The position numbers were made by a program, and so were the translations under genes. 64,000 bases of DNA, taken from IMG/VR virus record IMGVR_UViG_3300020171_000003, positions 16,533-80,532 of that record; one strand, given 5' to 3'. How positions within the stretch are numbered: position 1 is the stretch's first letter; each line of letters starts with the position of its first letter. This DNA comes from a virus. Shown one piece after another: positions 30,637-40,454 of this stretch. The notes beneath the pieces are model-generated. The model saw nothing but the letters and a program-made list of their open reading frames with translations, ran no database searches and was not told the origin of the DNA.

Positions 30637-32271
30637 ATGGCTGAAAAACTTTTACCAGATGAAATCCAAACTTATTTAAGAGACATTCCGGAAGAAGTTC
30701 TGGAAAAAATATCCTTCGCTGTTCCTTGGCAATATTATTCAGATTCAAGACCTGCTACTGATGCTGATGGGTTTTCTCTTGCAACCACAAAAGAAGTTGA
30801 TGCCAATAGAGAAGCCCTTCAGAAAGAATGTTGGAATAAATTTCATGAGAATCCTCAAGTTAATACAGCTATTCGAGGATTACAAGGTCGTTTAACAGGT
30901 TTTGGTTTTGATATTTTTTCTGAGATTCCTGAAATTCAGGATGTTTTAGATGAAATTATTTATGATAAAAGAAATAGATTATACCATTTTTTACCTAAAT
31001 ATGTTGGAAGAACTTTTATTGAAGGAGAACTTTTCCTTAGTTTGACTTTACATAAAGACGGTTTTGTTGAAGTTGATTTTGTTGGTCCGGAAGTTATTGC
31101 AAATGGTGGGGATGATGGATCGGGGATAATCTATCACCCCACTAAACCTTCTTTTCCTCTTTATTTTAATGTTGGGACAGAAACAAATAAGTATGATCAA
31201 GTCCCAAGTGTTAATCTTGCCTTTTATCCAGAACTCCGTAATGTATCCGGTTTAAATGATTTTAGTCTTTCTTTTCAAAAAAGTAGTAAATCTGCTGTTC
31301 CTATATTTAAACAGTTCGGTGGATTTAGAAGATTTATTCTTTATTGGGACAGGGGATTTTTAACCAAGCGTTCTATTTCTTATTTAAGAACTGTTTTAGA
31401 ATGGTTGAATCATTATGAAAATTTGAAAAAATATGAAATAGATCATAAGAAGTCAGCTGGAGCTTATTTGTGGACATTCTCTATTGAAGATGCTCGTTCT
31501 TTTAAATTATGGATGAGTTTAACAGATGAGGAGAAAAAGAAGACAGGTATAATGGCTCCTAAAGTACCTGGTGGAAGTTTAGTACTACCTCCGGGGATGA
31601 AGTTAGAAGTTCATAATCCTAAATTAAATACTATTTCAAATCAAGATACAGATATTCTTGAAATGGTGGGGAGTGGATTGAATGAGCCTTCTGATATTAT
31701 GACAGGTTCAGCAAAAGGAACATTTGCTTCTGTAAAAGCTTCTAGAGGACCTATGTCAGATCGTGTTTCGGATGAAGTTGCTTTTTTTGATAGATTTTTG
31801 AAACATGATTTTTGGTCAGCTATTTTCTTTTTTAAAAGTCGATTAACATCCTTTCCTAAAACTTTTCCTGTTAGAAGAGCCGTTGGATGGAAAAAAGTAG
31901 GAGAAGAAAAAGAACCTATCTTTAAGGAGGTTCAAGTCCTTCCTGAATTTTTAATTGATATTGATTTTCCTATATCAGAAACTTTAGATTTAGAAGCAAG
32001 AGCAAAAGGTTTACTTGGAACAAAACATGGACCGTTAAATGCGAGTTTAGGTATTCCGAATAAAACTATTGCTAAGAAAATAGGTATTTCTGGTTATGGA
32101 ACTGCTCGTTTACGAAAAGCAGAGGAAGATGATAAGTATCCGCCTTTGCAAGTAGAAACGGATGCACTTGCGGCAGAATCCAGACAAGAAATTATAGAAG
32201 GTGAAAAACCCAAGTCAGGTGTTAATAAATTGAAAAAGAAAGGAGGTAATAGTGATAGTTCCGATAAATAA
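30637..32271 (+). CDS. Portal protein
   Basis: The 544-residue product occupies the slot between terminase and protease and has portal-like features: a beta/alpha wing with PQVNTAIRGLQGRLTGFGFD (residues ~68-87), a helical stem region (STYLRTVLEWLNHYENLKKY-like, ~250) and the segment NEPSDIMTGSAKGTFASVKA near 350, typical of portals for binding-site definition. It forms the dodecameric entry ring. AAAAGGATACT precedes the start. Confidence 0.8.
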   Translation: MAEKLLPDEIQTYLRDIPEEVLEKISFAVPWQYYSDSRPATDADGFSLATTKEVDANREALQKECWNKFHENPQVNTAIRGLQGRLTGFGFDIFSEIPEIQDVLDEIIYDKRNRLYHFLPKYVGRTFIEGELFLSLTLHKDGFVEVDFVGPEVIANGGDDGSGIIYHPTKPSFPLYFNVGTETNKYDQVPSVNLAFYPELRNVSGLNDFSLSFQKSSKSAVPIFKQFGGFRRFILYWDRGFLTKRSISYLRTVLEWLNHYENLKKYEIDHKKSAGAYLWTFSIEDARSFKLWMSLTDEEKKKTGIMAPKVPGGSLVLPPGMKLEVHNPKLNTISNQDTDILEMVGSGLNEPSDIMTGSAKGTFASVKASRGPMSDRVSDEVAFFDRFLKHDFWSAIFFFKSRLTSFPKTFPVRRAVGWKKVGEEKEPIFKEVQVLPEFLIDIDFPISETLDLEARAKGLLGTKHGPLNASLGIPNKTIAKKIGISGYGTARLRKAEEDDKYPPLQVETDALAAESRQEIIEGEKPKSGVNKLKKKGGNSDSSDK

Positions 32272-33682
32272 AGCTCTTTCTTTAGAACGTGTTTCAAACA
32301 AATTGATGGACATGCTTCCTGAAAGTCTATCCTTGCTTGTAAACCGTTTTGTTAAAGAGTTTGCTGTTGCTGAAATTAAAGAAGATGTTGTTATTTTAAA
32401 CGGTCAATCTTTTAGTATCGGTTCAGATTCTAATTTTAAACCAAGATTAGAAGTTAGAGAATCAGTAGGAATTATTCCTGTTGAAGGTCCTATTTTTAAT
32501 AAATCAGCCGGATGGTTTGATCAGCGTTTTGGTTTTTCTTCTTATGAAGAAATGAAGATGGCTTTTATTGAAGCGAATACTGATCCTAATATTCAAGCAA
32601 TTGTTTTTCAAGCAAATAGTCCAGGTGGTGAAGCAGCCGGGATGGTTGATTTTGTTGATTATATTCATGAAAATAAAAGTAAGCCGGTTTATGCTATTAT
32701 TGATGATGCGGCTTATTCTGCCGCATATGGTGTTGTTTCTTCGGCAGATGAGATTTTTACAACAAGATCAGGAGGAGTTGGTTCTGTTGGTACTATAATT
32801 CAGCATGTTGATTTTTCAAAAGCTGATGAGAAAAATGGATATACTGTAACGGAGGTTTATGCAGGTGCAGAGAAAACATTATTTTCCCCGAATAAACCAT
32901 TGTCGGAGAAAGCTAAAGAACGACTTCAAGAGATGGTGGATTCACATTACCTTGATTTCGTTGGAGCAGTGGCTAAGGGTAGACGAATGGAAAGCGGAGA
33001 TGTTGTTAAAACACAGGCTAGAACATTTAAAGGGCAGGAAGGAGTAACCGCAGGATTTGCAGATAAAGTAATGTCTGTGGATGATGCGTTTTTATATATA
33101 AAATCTAAGTTAACAAAAAAGGAGGTGAAAACAACTATGGATCTTAAAGAAATGCAGGACAAACACCCGGAACTATACGCTCAGATTGTAGAAAGTTCTA
33201 AAGTTGCCGCAGAAGCCGAGAAACAAATTGCGGTAGATGCTGCGAAAAAAGAACTGGAAGATAAGATTACGTCTCTTGAAAAAGAGAATCTTATGAAAGA
33301 AGCGGCAGTTAAGGGAATGGATGTAAGGATGCAGACTTTAGAAAAAACTCAAATTGAAACTTTGTCGAAGTCAATCTGGAAAGAAGTTTTGAATGATAGC
33401 GAACTTCCGGATGATGATTTCAAATCAAAGGTTCAGGGTATTTCTAAAATTGATGCAAAGACTTTCATTATTGAAGGTGTATTTAATGAAAGTGGTTTTA
33501 AAGAAGCGGTAAAAGCAGAAGTTTCGGATTGGGAAGCCCATACAGGAAAATTTAAAGTATTGGGTATGGGAAAAACTGGTAGAAATGAATCAGAAGGAGA
33601 AGCAACGGATGAAGCATGGTTGAGTTCTATGTGGAATCTTTCTAATCCGCCTGATTATGAAAAAACAGCTTATAAAGTATAA
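32252..33682 (+). CDS. Head maturation protease (S49/ClpP type) with C-terminal scaffold domain
   Basis: The 476-residue protein starts with GTG 32252 behind AAAGGAGGTAATA and overlaps the portal end by 20 bases. Residues ~65-290 form an SppA-like protease: VGIIPVEGPIF, then FQANSPGGEAAG near 124 and the nucleophile region DDAAYSAAYGVVSSADEIF near 150, followed by GGVGSVGTI. The remaining 180 residues are helical and charged, like a scaffold. A second start for that part is described separately. The arrangement matches lambda gpC/Nu3. Confidence 0.85.
   Translation: MIVPINKALSLERVSNKLMDMLPESLSLLVNRFVKEFAVAEIKEDVVILNGQSFSIGSDSNFKPRLEVRESVGIIPVEGPIFNKSAGWFDQRFGFSSYEEMKMAFIEANTDPNIQAIVFQANSPGGEAAGMVDFVDYIHENKSKPVYAIIDDAAYSAAYGVVSSADEIFTTRSGGVGSVGTIIQHVDFSKADEKNGYTVTEVYAGAEKTLFSPNKPLSEKAKERLQEMVDSHYLDFVGAVAKGRRMESGDVVKTQARTFKGQEGVTAGFADKVMSVDDAFLYIKSKLTKKEVKTTMDLKEMQDKHPELYAQIVESSKVAAEAEKQIAVDAAKKELEDKITSLEKENLMKEAAVKGMDVRMQTLEKTQIETLSKSIWKEVLNDSELPDDDFKSKVQGISKIDAKTFIIEGVFNESGFKEAVKAEVSDWEAHTGKFKVLGMGKTGRNESEGEATDEAWLSSMWNLSNPPDYEKTAYKV
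33137..33682 (+). CDS. Nested scaffold protein (internal start)
   Basis: ATG 33137 is in frame with the protease (its residue 296) and is preceded by AAAAAAGGAGGTGAAAAC, as strong as the sites of the capsid genes. The resulting 181-residue product has a long coiled coil (AAEAEKQIAVDAAKKELEDK) and an acidic C-terminus, as expected for a free scaffold made in excess of the protease fusion. Confidence 0.7.
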   Translation: MDLKEMQDKHPELYAQIVESSKVAAEAEKQIAVDAAKKELEDKITSLEKENLMKEAAVKGMDVRMQTLEKTQIETLSKSIWKEVLNDSELPDDDFKSKVQGISKIDAKTFIIEGVFNESGFKEAVKAEVSDWEAHTGKFKVLGMGKTGRNESEGEATDEAWLSSMWNLSNPPDYEKTAYKV

Positions 33683-33701
33683 TGAAGGGAGGTGAAATAA
33701 T

Positions 33702-34370
33702 ATGAGTCGAGGAGATGCTCCGCATGTTTATCATAATGACCAGGTAGATTACCAGGCATTATTTTTCAGTAACCCTGAAGCTTGTCTTGAAATTCCTATG
33801 ACAATGCAAAGAGGTTATGGTCTTATTAAAGTAGGGACAGTTGTTGGTGTTAACACCAGTGCCAGTAGCACAAATAAAGGAAAGTACATTCCGTATGATC
33901 CTCATGCTACTATTACTGGAGCAGAAGACGCTCCGGGCAGAGCTTATATAGTGTCTAATCATACATCCGGTGCTTATACTGTTATTGTTACTATGGAGGA
34001 CAGTTATAAGTTTATTGTTGGTGATGATCTGTTGCTACAAGGTTCTGGAGAGGCTGTTGAGAATGTGGGTGCAATTACCACTATTGATAGAACAACTTAC
34101 GGTCATATTGCAACTATTACTTTCACAGTTGCTTCTGGTAAGAATTACACTACGGCAAATTTTGCTTATGCATGTGTAGAAGGTTCTGAAACTGCTGTAG
34201 GTGTTTTAAAAGCGGCAAGAGATACTGGAGTAGGTACTGATTCAGTCGGTGCTCTGGGCAATCTGGTTATTGGTAATGCTCTGTTTTATACTGGAGTATT
34301 GCTCAATATGGATTCTAATGCAAGAACGGATGTTAGTGCGTCCTTAATTAGTCAATACACTAAAATTTAA
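33702..34370 (+). CDS. Head decoration protein-like
   Basis: The 222-residue beta-rich product sits between the protease/scaffold and the major capsid protein, the place of lambda gpD. It contains repeated short strands (SGAYTVIVTMEDSYKFIVGD) and no catalytic motif. GGGAGGTGAAATAAT precedes the start, so high expression is likely. The role follows from order and size and is larger than lambda gpD. Confidence 0.65.
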   Translation: MSRGDAPHVYHNDQVDYQALFFSNPEACLEIPMTMQRGYGLIKVGTVVGVNTSASSTNKGKYIPYDPHATITGAEDAPGRAYIVSNHTSGAYTVIVTMEDSYKFIVGDDLLLQGSGEAVENVGAITTIDRTTYGHIATITFTVASGKNYTTANFAYACVEGSETAVGVLKAARDTGVGTDSVGALGNLVIGNALFYTGVLLNMDSNARTDVSASLISQYTKI

Positions 34371-34388
34371 GAAGGGAGGTGATTTAGT

Positions 34389-35630
34389 ATGCCTAGAGGT
34401 GCAAGTGATATACCTGATCTAAGATTGTCGAGGATTAATAAACTTATCCAAAAGTTTATGACACCCCCTTCAATGCTTTTTTCTAATTTGTTTGGTACGG
34501 ATAATGCTGATTCTGATACGATTAAATGGGAAAGTCAAATAGGAAATAGAGGTGTTACTCCTATGAAGGCTCCTGGTTCTCCTTCACAAGTTACCGCTCC
34601 GGTTGGTGTTTCTCAGAATGAAGCGGTTGCTGCTTTTTGGGGAGAAAAAGAGTATCATGACGAGGAATTTTTGAATAACCTTAGAGAGGAAGGAACTGCT
34701 TCTACTTATCTTTCCGCCAAAAGACGTATTGCAAGAGAGTTTAGAAGTATGCGTAATAGGTGTGATAGGCGTCTTGAACTTTTGTTTGCTCAGATGCTTA
34801 TTAATGGTGAAATTACTTATAGCGATAAAGGCGGGGTAAAACTATCTATTGATTATGCAATTCCTTCTGAAAATCAAGTTACTTTGGGTGCTAATTACTA
34901 TTGGACAAACGGGACTCAACGGAATATTGTTGGGGATATTATGGATGCTAAAATCGTAGTGTCTGACTCTTGTACTGGTATTATTGATCACATGGTGATT
35001 AATAGCAATACGCTTAAAGTGATGGCAATGGATTCTTCTATTCAGACTTTGCTTTCTAAATCTAATTTTGGGAACGGTGATCTTTTCGGAAAATCAGCCG
35101 GAGGTATTATTGGAGTTCGTCCTAGGGTTCTTGGCGAATTGCTTGGTATTCCTAATATTGTTGTTTATGATGAGAAGTATGTTATTGAGCAGACTTTGAC
35201 AGCCGCGGTTGCTGCGGGTGGGACAACGGTTTATGTTGGTAATGCCGCTGATTTTACCACTGGTACTGCTGTTCTTCATGATATTTCTGCTGGTACTTCT
35301 GAATCAGTTACAGTTTCAGCGGTTAGTACAGAAGCAGGTACTCTTACTATTGGAGCAACCACTGCTGCGTTTAGGGCTGGAGAAGATAAGATTACGCAAA
35401 CCCTACCGTTTATGCCTAATAACAAAACTCTGTTGATGGCTTCTACAGTAGAAGGTTCTAAGATTGCGGAATTTATTCAAGCTCCCTACGGGTTAAATAG
35501 AGCATATGGTCTTTTTGCTGATACAAAAGAAAACTGGGATCCTGATGGAATCTGGCTGCGTGTGCAGAATAAAGGTCTTCCCGTCTTGTATCATCGGGAT
35601 GCTATTTATTCATTAACATTTGCAGCCTAA
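34389..35630 (+). CDS. Major capsid protein (lambda gpE-like)
   Basis: The 413-residue protein has the signs of a gpE-family HK97-fold shell protein: N-terminal RGVTPMKAPGSPSQV and an E-loop/spine region ARREFRSMRNRCDRRLEL-like near 115, ending with PFMPNNKTLLMASTVEG and a C-terminal domain. Residues ~265-335 (Thr/Val/Ala-rich, AAVAAGGTTVYVGNAADFT) look like an inserted beta-rich domain that may project from the shell. Ribosome site GGGAGGTGATTTAGT. Confidence 0.8.
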   Translation: MPRGASDIPDLRLSRINKLIQKFMTPPSMLFSNLFGTDNADSDTIKWESQIGNRGVTPMKAPGSPSQVTAPVGVSQNEAVAAFWGEKEYHDEEFLNNLREEGTASTYLSAKRRIAREFRSMRNRCDRRLELLFAQMLINGEITYSDKGGVKLSIDYAIPSENQVTLGANYYWTNGTQRNIVGDIMDAKIVVSDSCTGIIDHMVINSNTLKVMAMDSSIQTLLSKSNFGNGDLFGKSAGGIIGVRPRVLGELLGIPNIVVYDEKYVIEQTLTAAVAAGGTTVYVGNAADFTTGTAVLHDISAGTSESVTVSAVSTEAGTLTIGATTAAFRAGEDKITQTLPFMPNNKTLLMASTVEGSKIAEFIQAPYGLNRAYGLFADTKENWDPDGIWLRVQNKGLPVLYHRDAIYSLTFAA

Positions 35631-35645
35631 AAAGGAGGTGGATAG

Positions 35646-36119
35646 ATGAATAGACCAAATCCTTCAGTGGCTTTTGTGGAAGATGTTTCTTTATACAATG
35701 AACCTCCCTTGATGGCTGTTGTCTCAGGGGAGCTTCTTGTATCGAGAATGAATCATGTTTTAGGAACCGCACATTTTCCTGGTAGGGTTAGAAATATTTG
35801 GTTGTCTGTTGGTAATTGTGGAACAGACAAAACAGATGCTTTGAATATAAGCGGGGAAGTTTATATTAATGGATCAAGTTGTTTGACAACTACTCCAAAA
35901 ATTGCAGGTGTATCAGGAGAAGCAGGAGCACAAAAAACTACTAAAGTTATCGGTGATACTGCTATTGTCCAAGCGGTTGTGAACGCTTCTGCTAATTCAT
36001 ACAATGCAGGTGATATTTTTACTTGTAATTTCAAAATTCAGAGAACTACTCCGGAAGACGAAATTGAATCAATTGTTCTTGTGGTTGATCTTTTTCCGAA
36101 CACACCGGTATCAGTTTAA
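35646..36119 (+). CDS. Beta-rich structural protein, unknown
   Basis: The 157-residue product directly follows the major capsid protein with AAAGGAGGTGGATAG before it. It is Ser/Thr/Val-rich with predicted strands throughout (TAIVQAVVNASANSYNAGDI) and may be a head fibre or second decoration protein. No family recognised. Confidence 0.55.
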   Translation: MNRPNPSVAFVEDVSLYNEPPLMAVVSGELLVSRMNHVLGTAHFPGRVRNIWLSVGNCGTDKTDALNISGEVYINGSSCLTTTPKIAGVSGEAGAQKTTKVIGDTAIVQAVVNASANSYNAGDIFTCNFKIQRTTPEDEIESIVLVVDLFPNTPVSV

Positions 36120-36132
36120 AAGGAGGGCAATC

Positions 36133-36603
36133 GTGATTATCGAAAAGCTTAAATTACATGGAACACTTAAATGCGGGGATACTGTTTTTCATCCAGGTGA
36201 ATACAGTATCCCTAATATTCCTAAAGAGCTTGTTTTAGAAGCCCGGATGGGAGCAAAAATTATAACGATTCTTGCTCCCATTATAGGGACAATTGATTTT
36301 ACAAAACAAGCAGAAGAACGAAAGAAAGAAGCGGATGATTTTAGTGCCTCTTGGAAAGCTATGGAACCAGATGCTTTTAAATCTTTTGTTTCTCAAGTAG
36401 AAAATAGAACAATTTTAGTAGCGCATGGACAGTATGATAAAGTCCTTGCAAAATGGTTTAGATACTTTCCTACTGATCCTTTTCCTGGAACAGAAAAGAA
36501 AGAAGAACCGTCTGCACCTGCCGCAGAAAGTGAGAAGGCAGGAAAAGCGAAAACAAAAATTGAGAAAAAACCTAAATCTAGATTAGTAAAGAGAAAGGTA
36601 TAA
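36133..36603 (+). CDS. Unknown 156-aa virion-region protein
   Basis: Start is GTG 36133 after AAGGAGGGCAATC. The first 60 residues (VIIEKLKLHGTLKCGDTVFH) look like a small folded domain, the middle is helical, and the last 30 are Lys/Ala/Pro-rich and probably disordered. In lambdoid gene order a head-completion or packaging-associated protein would be here. Confidence 0.55.
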   Translation: MIIEKLKLHGTLKCGDTVFHPGEYSIPNIPKELVLEARMGAKIITILAPIIGTIDFTKQAEERKKEADDFSASWKAMEPDAFKSFVSQVENRTILVAHGQYDKVLAKWFRYFPTDPFPGTEKKEEPSAPAAESEKAGKAKTKIEKKPKSRLVKRKV

Positions 36604-36604
36604 A

Positions 36605-37054
36605 ATGGATGATTCTGCATTAAAAGTACTTTTATATTCAGAAATGAAAGGTTTATCGGATAGATTTATTGATTCTGATTATGATAATGCTATTGATGAT
36701 GCAGAGCGTGAAACTTGGAGTTTGCCTGTAACCACTAATTTTAGAATTTTTTGGTTAAAACGTCGAGCGAAACGCCATTTACTTTCATATCTTCAAAATG
36801 AGTATATTGATAAGATACAGCACGGGGAAACTAAATTTCAACAAAGATTTGACCATCTTGTTGCTGTTTTAAAAAGTGAGGATGATGCGTTTACCGCTGT
36901 TCAAGATGAAAGACCTGATGAGTTTGCTAATGTATCAGCTACTCATTTATTTGGTACATATATAAAAACAGGTTTTCAATATGATTCTGTGGGAAACGAT
37001 TTGACTTATGAAGAAAGCAACGAACCGGAGTTTTCTCCTTCTGATGAGGACTAA
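36605..37054 (+). CDS. Head-tail connector-like protein
   Basis: The 149-residue product starts two bases after the previous stop. Its helical N-terminal half (SEMKGLSDRFIDSDYDNAID, then FWLKRRAKRHLLSYLQ) resembles gp6/gpFI-type adaptor proteins that dock under the portal. The C-terminus is acidic. Assigned from size, helix pattern and position. Confidence 0.5.
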   Translation: MDDSALKVLLYSEMKGLSDRFIDSDYDNAIDDAERETWSLPVTTNFRIFWLKRRAKRHLLSYLQNEYIDKIQHGETKFQQRFDHLVAVLKSEDDAFTAVQDERPDEFANVSATHLFGTYIKTGFQYDSVGNDLTYEESNEPEFSPSDED

Positions 37055-37058
37055 TTAA

Positions 37059-37676
37059 TTGTCCATTGCTTTAGACATAAAAGGTATTTTAAATGAGACC
37101 GGATACTCTTTGTCTATTATTAGAGATAAAGAAATCTCCGGAGAAAAGGGTGAATTTAAATCCAATTCTCAGATTACAAAACCTTTTGTAAGACAGCATT
37201 TTTTAGAAGGTGTTTTACCTTATGATACAAAGATTATTCCTGGTGATGTTGTTAAAACAGTAGTAAATTCTGAATTTTTTCTTGCAATGAATGTTACGGA
37301 TGTAGTTTTAGAAAATACCTGTATAAAGAAAGAAACTGTTTTTTATAGATGCAATGTGAGCGGTGAAGTTTTGCGAGTTAGCGGGGAAGAAAGAAACTTG
37401 CAGACATACGCTTTACAGCCCATATATCAATCAATAAGCAATTTATGTTATGCTGTGATTGCAGATACAGACGCAGGTACAGATATTTTGCAAGAAGAAA
37501 GAATTGGACAGATAGAAACGAATAAATTGTTTTTATTTATTCCGCATTCTGTAGGAATACGTCCTTTAGATATTTATATTCCTTATTCAGGAGAGTATTA
37601 TAAAGTTGAGTCTGTTGAAAAGTTTCGTTTTCCGGCTGTAGATTATTGTATTTTATCTGAAAATACCATAGACTAA
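37059..37676 (+). CDS. Unknown neck-region protein
   Basis: A 205-residue product probably starting at TTG 37059, eight bases after GAGGA. It is beta-rich (GEKGEFKSNSQITKPFVRQH; VVKTVVNSEFFLAMNVTDVV) and could be a head-closure (stopper) protein. It is the last morphogenesis gene before the glycan module. Confidence 0.5.
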   Translation: MSIALDIKGILNETGYSLSIIRDKEISGEKGEFKSNSQITKPFVRQHFLEGVLPYDTKIIPGDVVKTVVNSEFFLAMNVTDVVLENTCIKKETVFYRCNVSGEVLRVSGEERNLQTYALQPIYQSISNLCYAVIADTDAGTDILQEERIGQIETNKLFLFIPHSVGIRPLDIYIPYSGEYYKVESVEKFRFPAVDYCILSENTID

Positions 37677-37701
37677 ACTATTTAATCAACTGAGGTTGAA
37701 A

Positions 37702-39762
37702 ATGAAAAAAAAGATATTATTTGTAGGTGAAGCACCTTACGCATTTACTGGTAATTCTAATATGATGAATGCTTTACTTTCATCTGTTGATACTGATAAA
37801 TACGAGGTGTGTTGTTTTGGTTCAGGTGAGTCTCAAATAAAAGGAGATTCTATATTTCATTCTATGCCTTTTACTATTATCCCTTCTTTCAAACACGGTG
37901 ATTTTTGGGGTAATGTCCATTTGTTAGAAGTTATTAATTCAAGTTCTTTTGATGTATTATTTATGGTAGGAATAGATTTGTGGAGATATGCTTCTATTTT
38001 TCCTGAAATAGTGAAATTAAGACAAGTTAAAAAATTTAAATGGGTATTTCTTTTTCCTTACGATTTTGAAAATTACAGACGAGAATGGGCAGGTTGGATT
38101 AATGCAATAGATATTCCGTTAGTTTATTCCCAGTATGGAGAAGATCTTTTAAAAGAATATCATCCTAATATTACTTACTTTAGACCACCTTTGTTTGGCT
38201 CAGAGATTTTTACTTCTTTCCCTGTTGAGCAAAAGAAGATGGAAAAAAGTAAAATATTTTCTCAAGTAGCAAACAAGTTTATTTTTGGTTTTATTGGTCA
38301 GAATCAATTACGAAAAGATCCTTTAAGAGTTTTAGAAGCTTTCTCTTTGTTCCATAAAAAGAATCCAAATACTGCTTTATATCTTCATACAGAAAATCAA
38401 GGTCCAAAAGGGGTTTATAATATAAATCAAGCTGTGTTTGATCTTGATTTTCCTCCACATACAATTTTACTTAAAAAAGAAGGTCAAATTTACAGTCAAT
38501 TGGATATGATCCGAATTTATAATGCAATTGATTGTTTAGTGAATGCTTCTTTTCAAGAAGGTTTATCTTGGACAGTTTTAGAAGCAATGTTATCAGGATG
38601 TCCTGTTATTGCTTCGGATACAACCGCTCATCCTGAGTTATTATGGGATGCAGGCATTCTTGTTAAAAGAACGGATCGAGTTCTTTTACCAATAGGAGGT
38701 ATTACTGAAGGTGTTGTTTATGCTTCTACTCATGCGTGTAATACTGAAAAATTAGCGGAAGCAATGGCTACTATGTATTTAAATGATGAATATAGATTAG
38801 AATGTTCTGAACAAGGTTTACTTAGAGGAAAAGAATGGTTAGCAAGTGTTTCTAATGTGAATGATGTTTTAGATGTTGTTTCTATAGAGAAACCGGTTCA
38901 AAGAGTAGAAAGAATAAAAGGTGTTTTATTTGGTCAAAAAGCAAGTGCTGGTGACATTCTAATGACTACACAATGTTTGAAAGGACTGAAAGAACTTCAT
39001 CCGGATTTGCCTTTAAATTACATGACTTCTCAAAAATATATGAATATTTTAGAAGGGAATCCGTATATTGAAAATATTTATTCTTGGGATGATTCTTTGC
39101 CTGCTCGTTTTGATTTTTATTACAATCCACATGAGCAACGTATTTTACCAGGACATTGGGGTAGAAACTCAAATTCCCTATTGTCGGACTTTTATTGGAA
39201 AATTTTAAAAGTAGAACCTGGTTCGTTTTTTATTTATCCTCAAGAAATTCCTTCTGAATTTTCAGTTAAAATTCTTTCAGTAGATAGACCCATTGCTGTT
39301 GTTTATTCCGCAGGAGCAGATAGACCTTTTAGAGAATACCAATATTTTGGAATAGTATGCAATGAGATTAAAGATAGATATGTTACAATTCAATTAGGAG
39401 GACATGATGATTATCCTGCAGGAGCAGAAATTGATCTAAGAGGACAACTAACTTATAGACAAGAAGCTTGGGTAGTCCAGAGAGCTTCACTTGGTTTAAC
39501 TGTGGATACTTTTGGAGCACATTTAGTAGGTGCTTTAGGTGTTTCTCAAGTTACTTTACCAGGTTCAAGTAATAGCAGGGTAGTTCAACCAAAACAAACA
39601 GCAGGTGATCTTATTATATTAGATCCTGATTATGTAAAAGTGTGTCCTGGTTTAGGGCCTTGTTCTGCAAGTGTTAGAGATTGTCCTTTGCCTTGTATTG
39701 GTTCTATTTCTCCTAAAAAAATTATAGAGTCAATTGATTTTATAGAAAGGAAGGGTTTATGA
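37702..39762 (+). CDS. Two-domain glycosyltransferase: GT4-like plus GT9 heptosyltransferase-like
   Basis: The 686-residue protein fuses two GT-B units. Residues 1-395 resemble GT4 enzymes, with FQEGLSWTVLEAMLSGCPVI near 283 (the nucleotide-sugar E-x7-E site). Residues ~405-686 resemble GT9 (ADP-heptose transferases): GQKASAGDILMTTQCLKGLK at the start, then AVVYSAGADRPFREYQYFG and VDTFGAHLVGALG near 600, ending in CPGLGPCSASVRDCPLPC, the terminal Cys cluster seen in some GT9 proteins. ATG 37702 has TGAGGTT upstream. It probably transfers two successive sugars. The acceptor is unknown. Confidence 0.75.
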   Translation: MKKKILFVGEAPYAFTGNSNMMNALLSSVDTDKYEVCCFGSGESQIKGDSIFHSMPFTIIPSFKHGDFWGNVHLLEVINSSSFDVLFMVGIDLWRYASIFPEIVKLRQVKKFKWVFLFPYDFENYRREWAGWINAIDIPLVYSQYGEDLLKEYHPNITYFRPPLFGSEIFTSFPVEQKKMEKSKIFSQVANKFIFGFIGQNQLRKDPLRVLEAFSLFHKKNPNTALYLHTENQGPKGVYNINQAVFDLDFPPHTILLKKEGQIYSQLDMIRIYNAIDCLVNASFQEGLSWTVLEAMLSGCPVIASDTTAHPELLWDAGILVKRTDRVLLPIGGITEGVVYASTHACNTEKLAEAMATMYLNDEYRLECSEQGLLRGKEWLASVSNVNDVLDVVSIEKPVQRVERIKGVLFGQKASAGDILMTTQCLKGLKELHPDLPLNYMTSQKYMNILEGNPYIENIYSWDDSLPARFDFYYNPHEQRILPGHWGRNSNSLLSDFYWKILKVEPGSFFIYPQEIPSEFSVKILSVDRPIAVVYSAGADRPFREYQYFGIVCNEIKDRYVTIQLGGHDDYPAGAEIDLRGQLTYRQEAWVVQRASLGLTVDTFGAHLVGALGVSQVTLPGSSNSRVVQPKQTAGDLIILDPDYVKVCPGLGPCSASVRDCPLPCIGSISPKKIIESIDFIERKGL

Positions 39763-40454
39763 GACCTTTAGTAATTGCTTCAAATATGTTAATGGAAGCG
39801 AACAATGATTTAGAAGGTTGGATTGAGAATATGCAACAAGTTACTGATTTGGGCATTCTTGTTGTGGACGGCGGTTCTACTGACGGAACAAAAGAGATTT
39901 TAGAGGCTGCTGGAGTTATTGTTATTACAGATAATATAATTCAAAGAGAAGGATACGGACCTGCAAGAAATCAATTAAGAAAACTTTGTAAAGAGAACTT
40001 TCCAGAAGCTCATTGGATGGCTTATTTTGATGCTGATGAAAGAATCAATGAAAAAGACATTCATTTTTTGAAATGGGTTCAAAACTATTTAAATGAAAGC
40101 GTTTCTGATGTTGTTGCTTTTCCAAGAATTGATTGGTTTGATAAAGAGAAAACTAAATCAAATAATGATATACGGATAGTTCCGGATTTTCAAGCAAGAA
40201 TGACAAGATTAAATGCTCCTTTGGAATATATAAGAATTTGTCATGAACAGATTGTAACAACTAAAGGCATTTTTTGTAATATAGATGTTTGTCCGCCTAT
40301 TCATCATTTTCATAGGTCAGCAAGTAAAGATAAGCGTGATTACATTGGTAAGGTCTGTGCTATGCTTCATTCTAAAGATCCATATGGACATACTTATCCG
40401 AAACACCATAAAGAAGATTATTATTTTGATTTGTATCAGAAAGAAGGTTTATGA
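39759..40454 (+). CDS. GT2-family glycosyltransferase
   Basis: The 231-residue GT-A enzyme has the family marks VVDGGSTDGTKEIL (residues ~35-48), YGPARNQLRKL near 67 and the metal-binding DADER near 91. The C-terminus is His-rich (CPPIHHFHRSASKDKRD). ATGA overlap with the GT4-GT9 gene makes it part of the same translation-coupled block. Confidence 0.8.
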   Translation: MRPLVIASNMLMEANNDLEGWIENMQQVTDLGILVVDGGSTDGTKEILEAAGVIVITDNIIQREGYGPARNQLRKLCKENFPEAHWMAYFDADERINEKDIHFLKWVQNYLNESVSDVVAFPRIDWFDKEKTKSNNDIRIVPDFQARMTRLNAPLEYIRICHEQIVTTKGIFCNIDVCPPIHHFHRSASKDKRDYIGKVCAMLHSKDPYGHTYPKHHKEDYYFDLYQKEGL

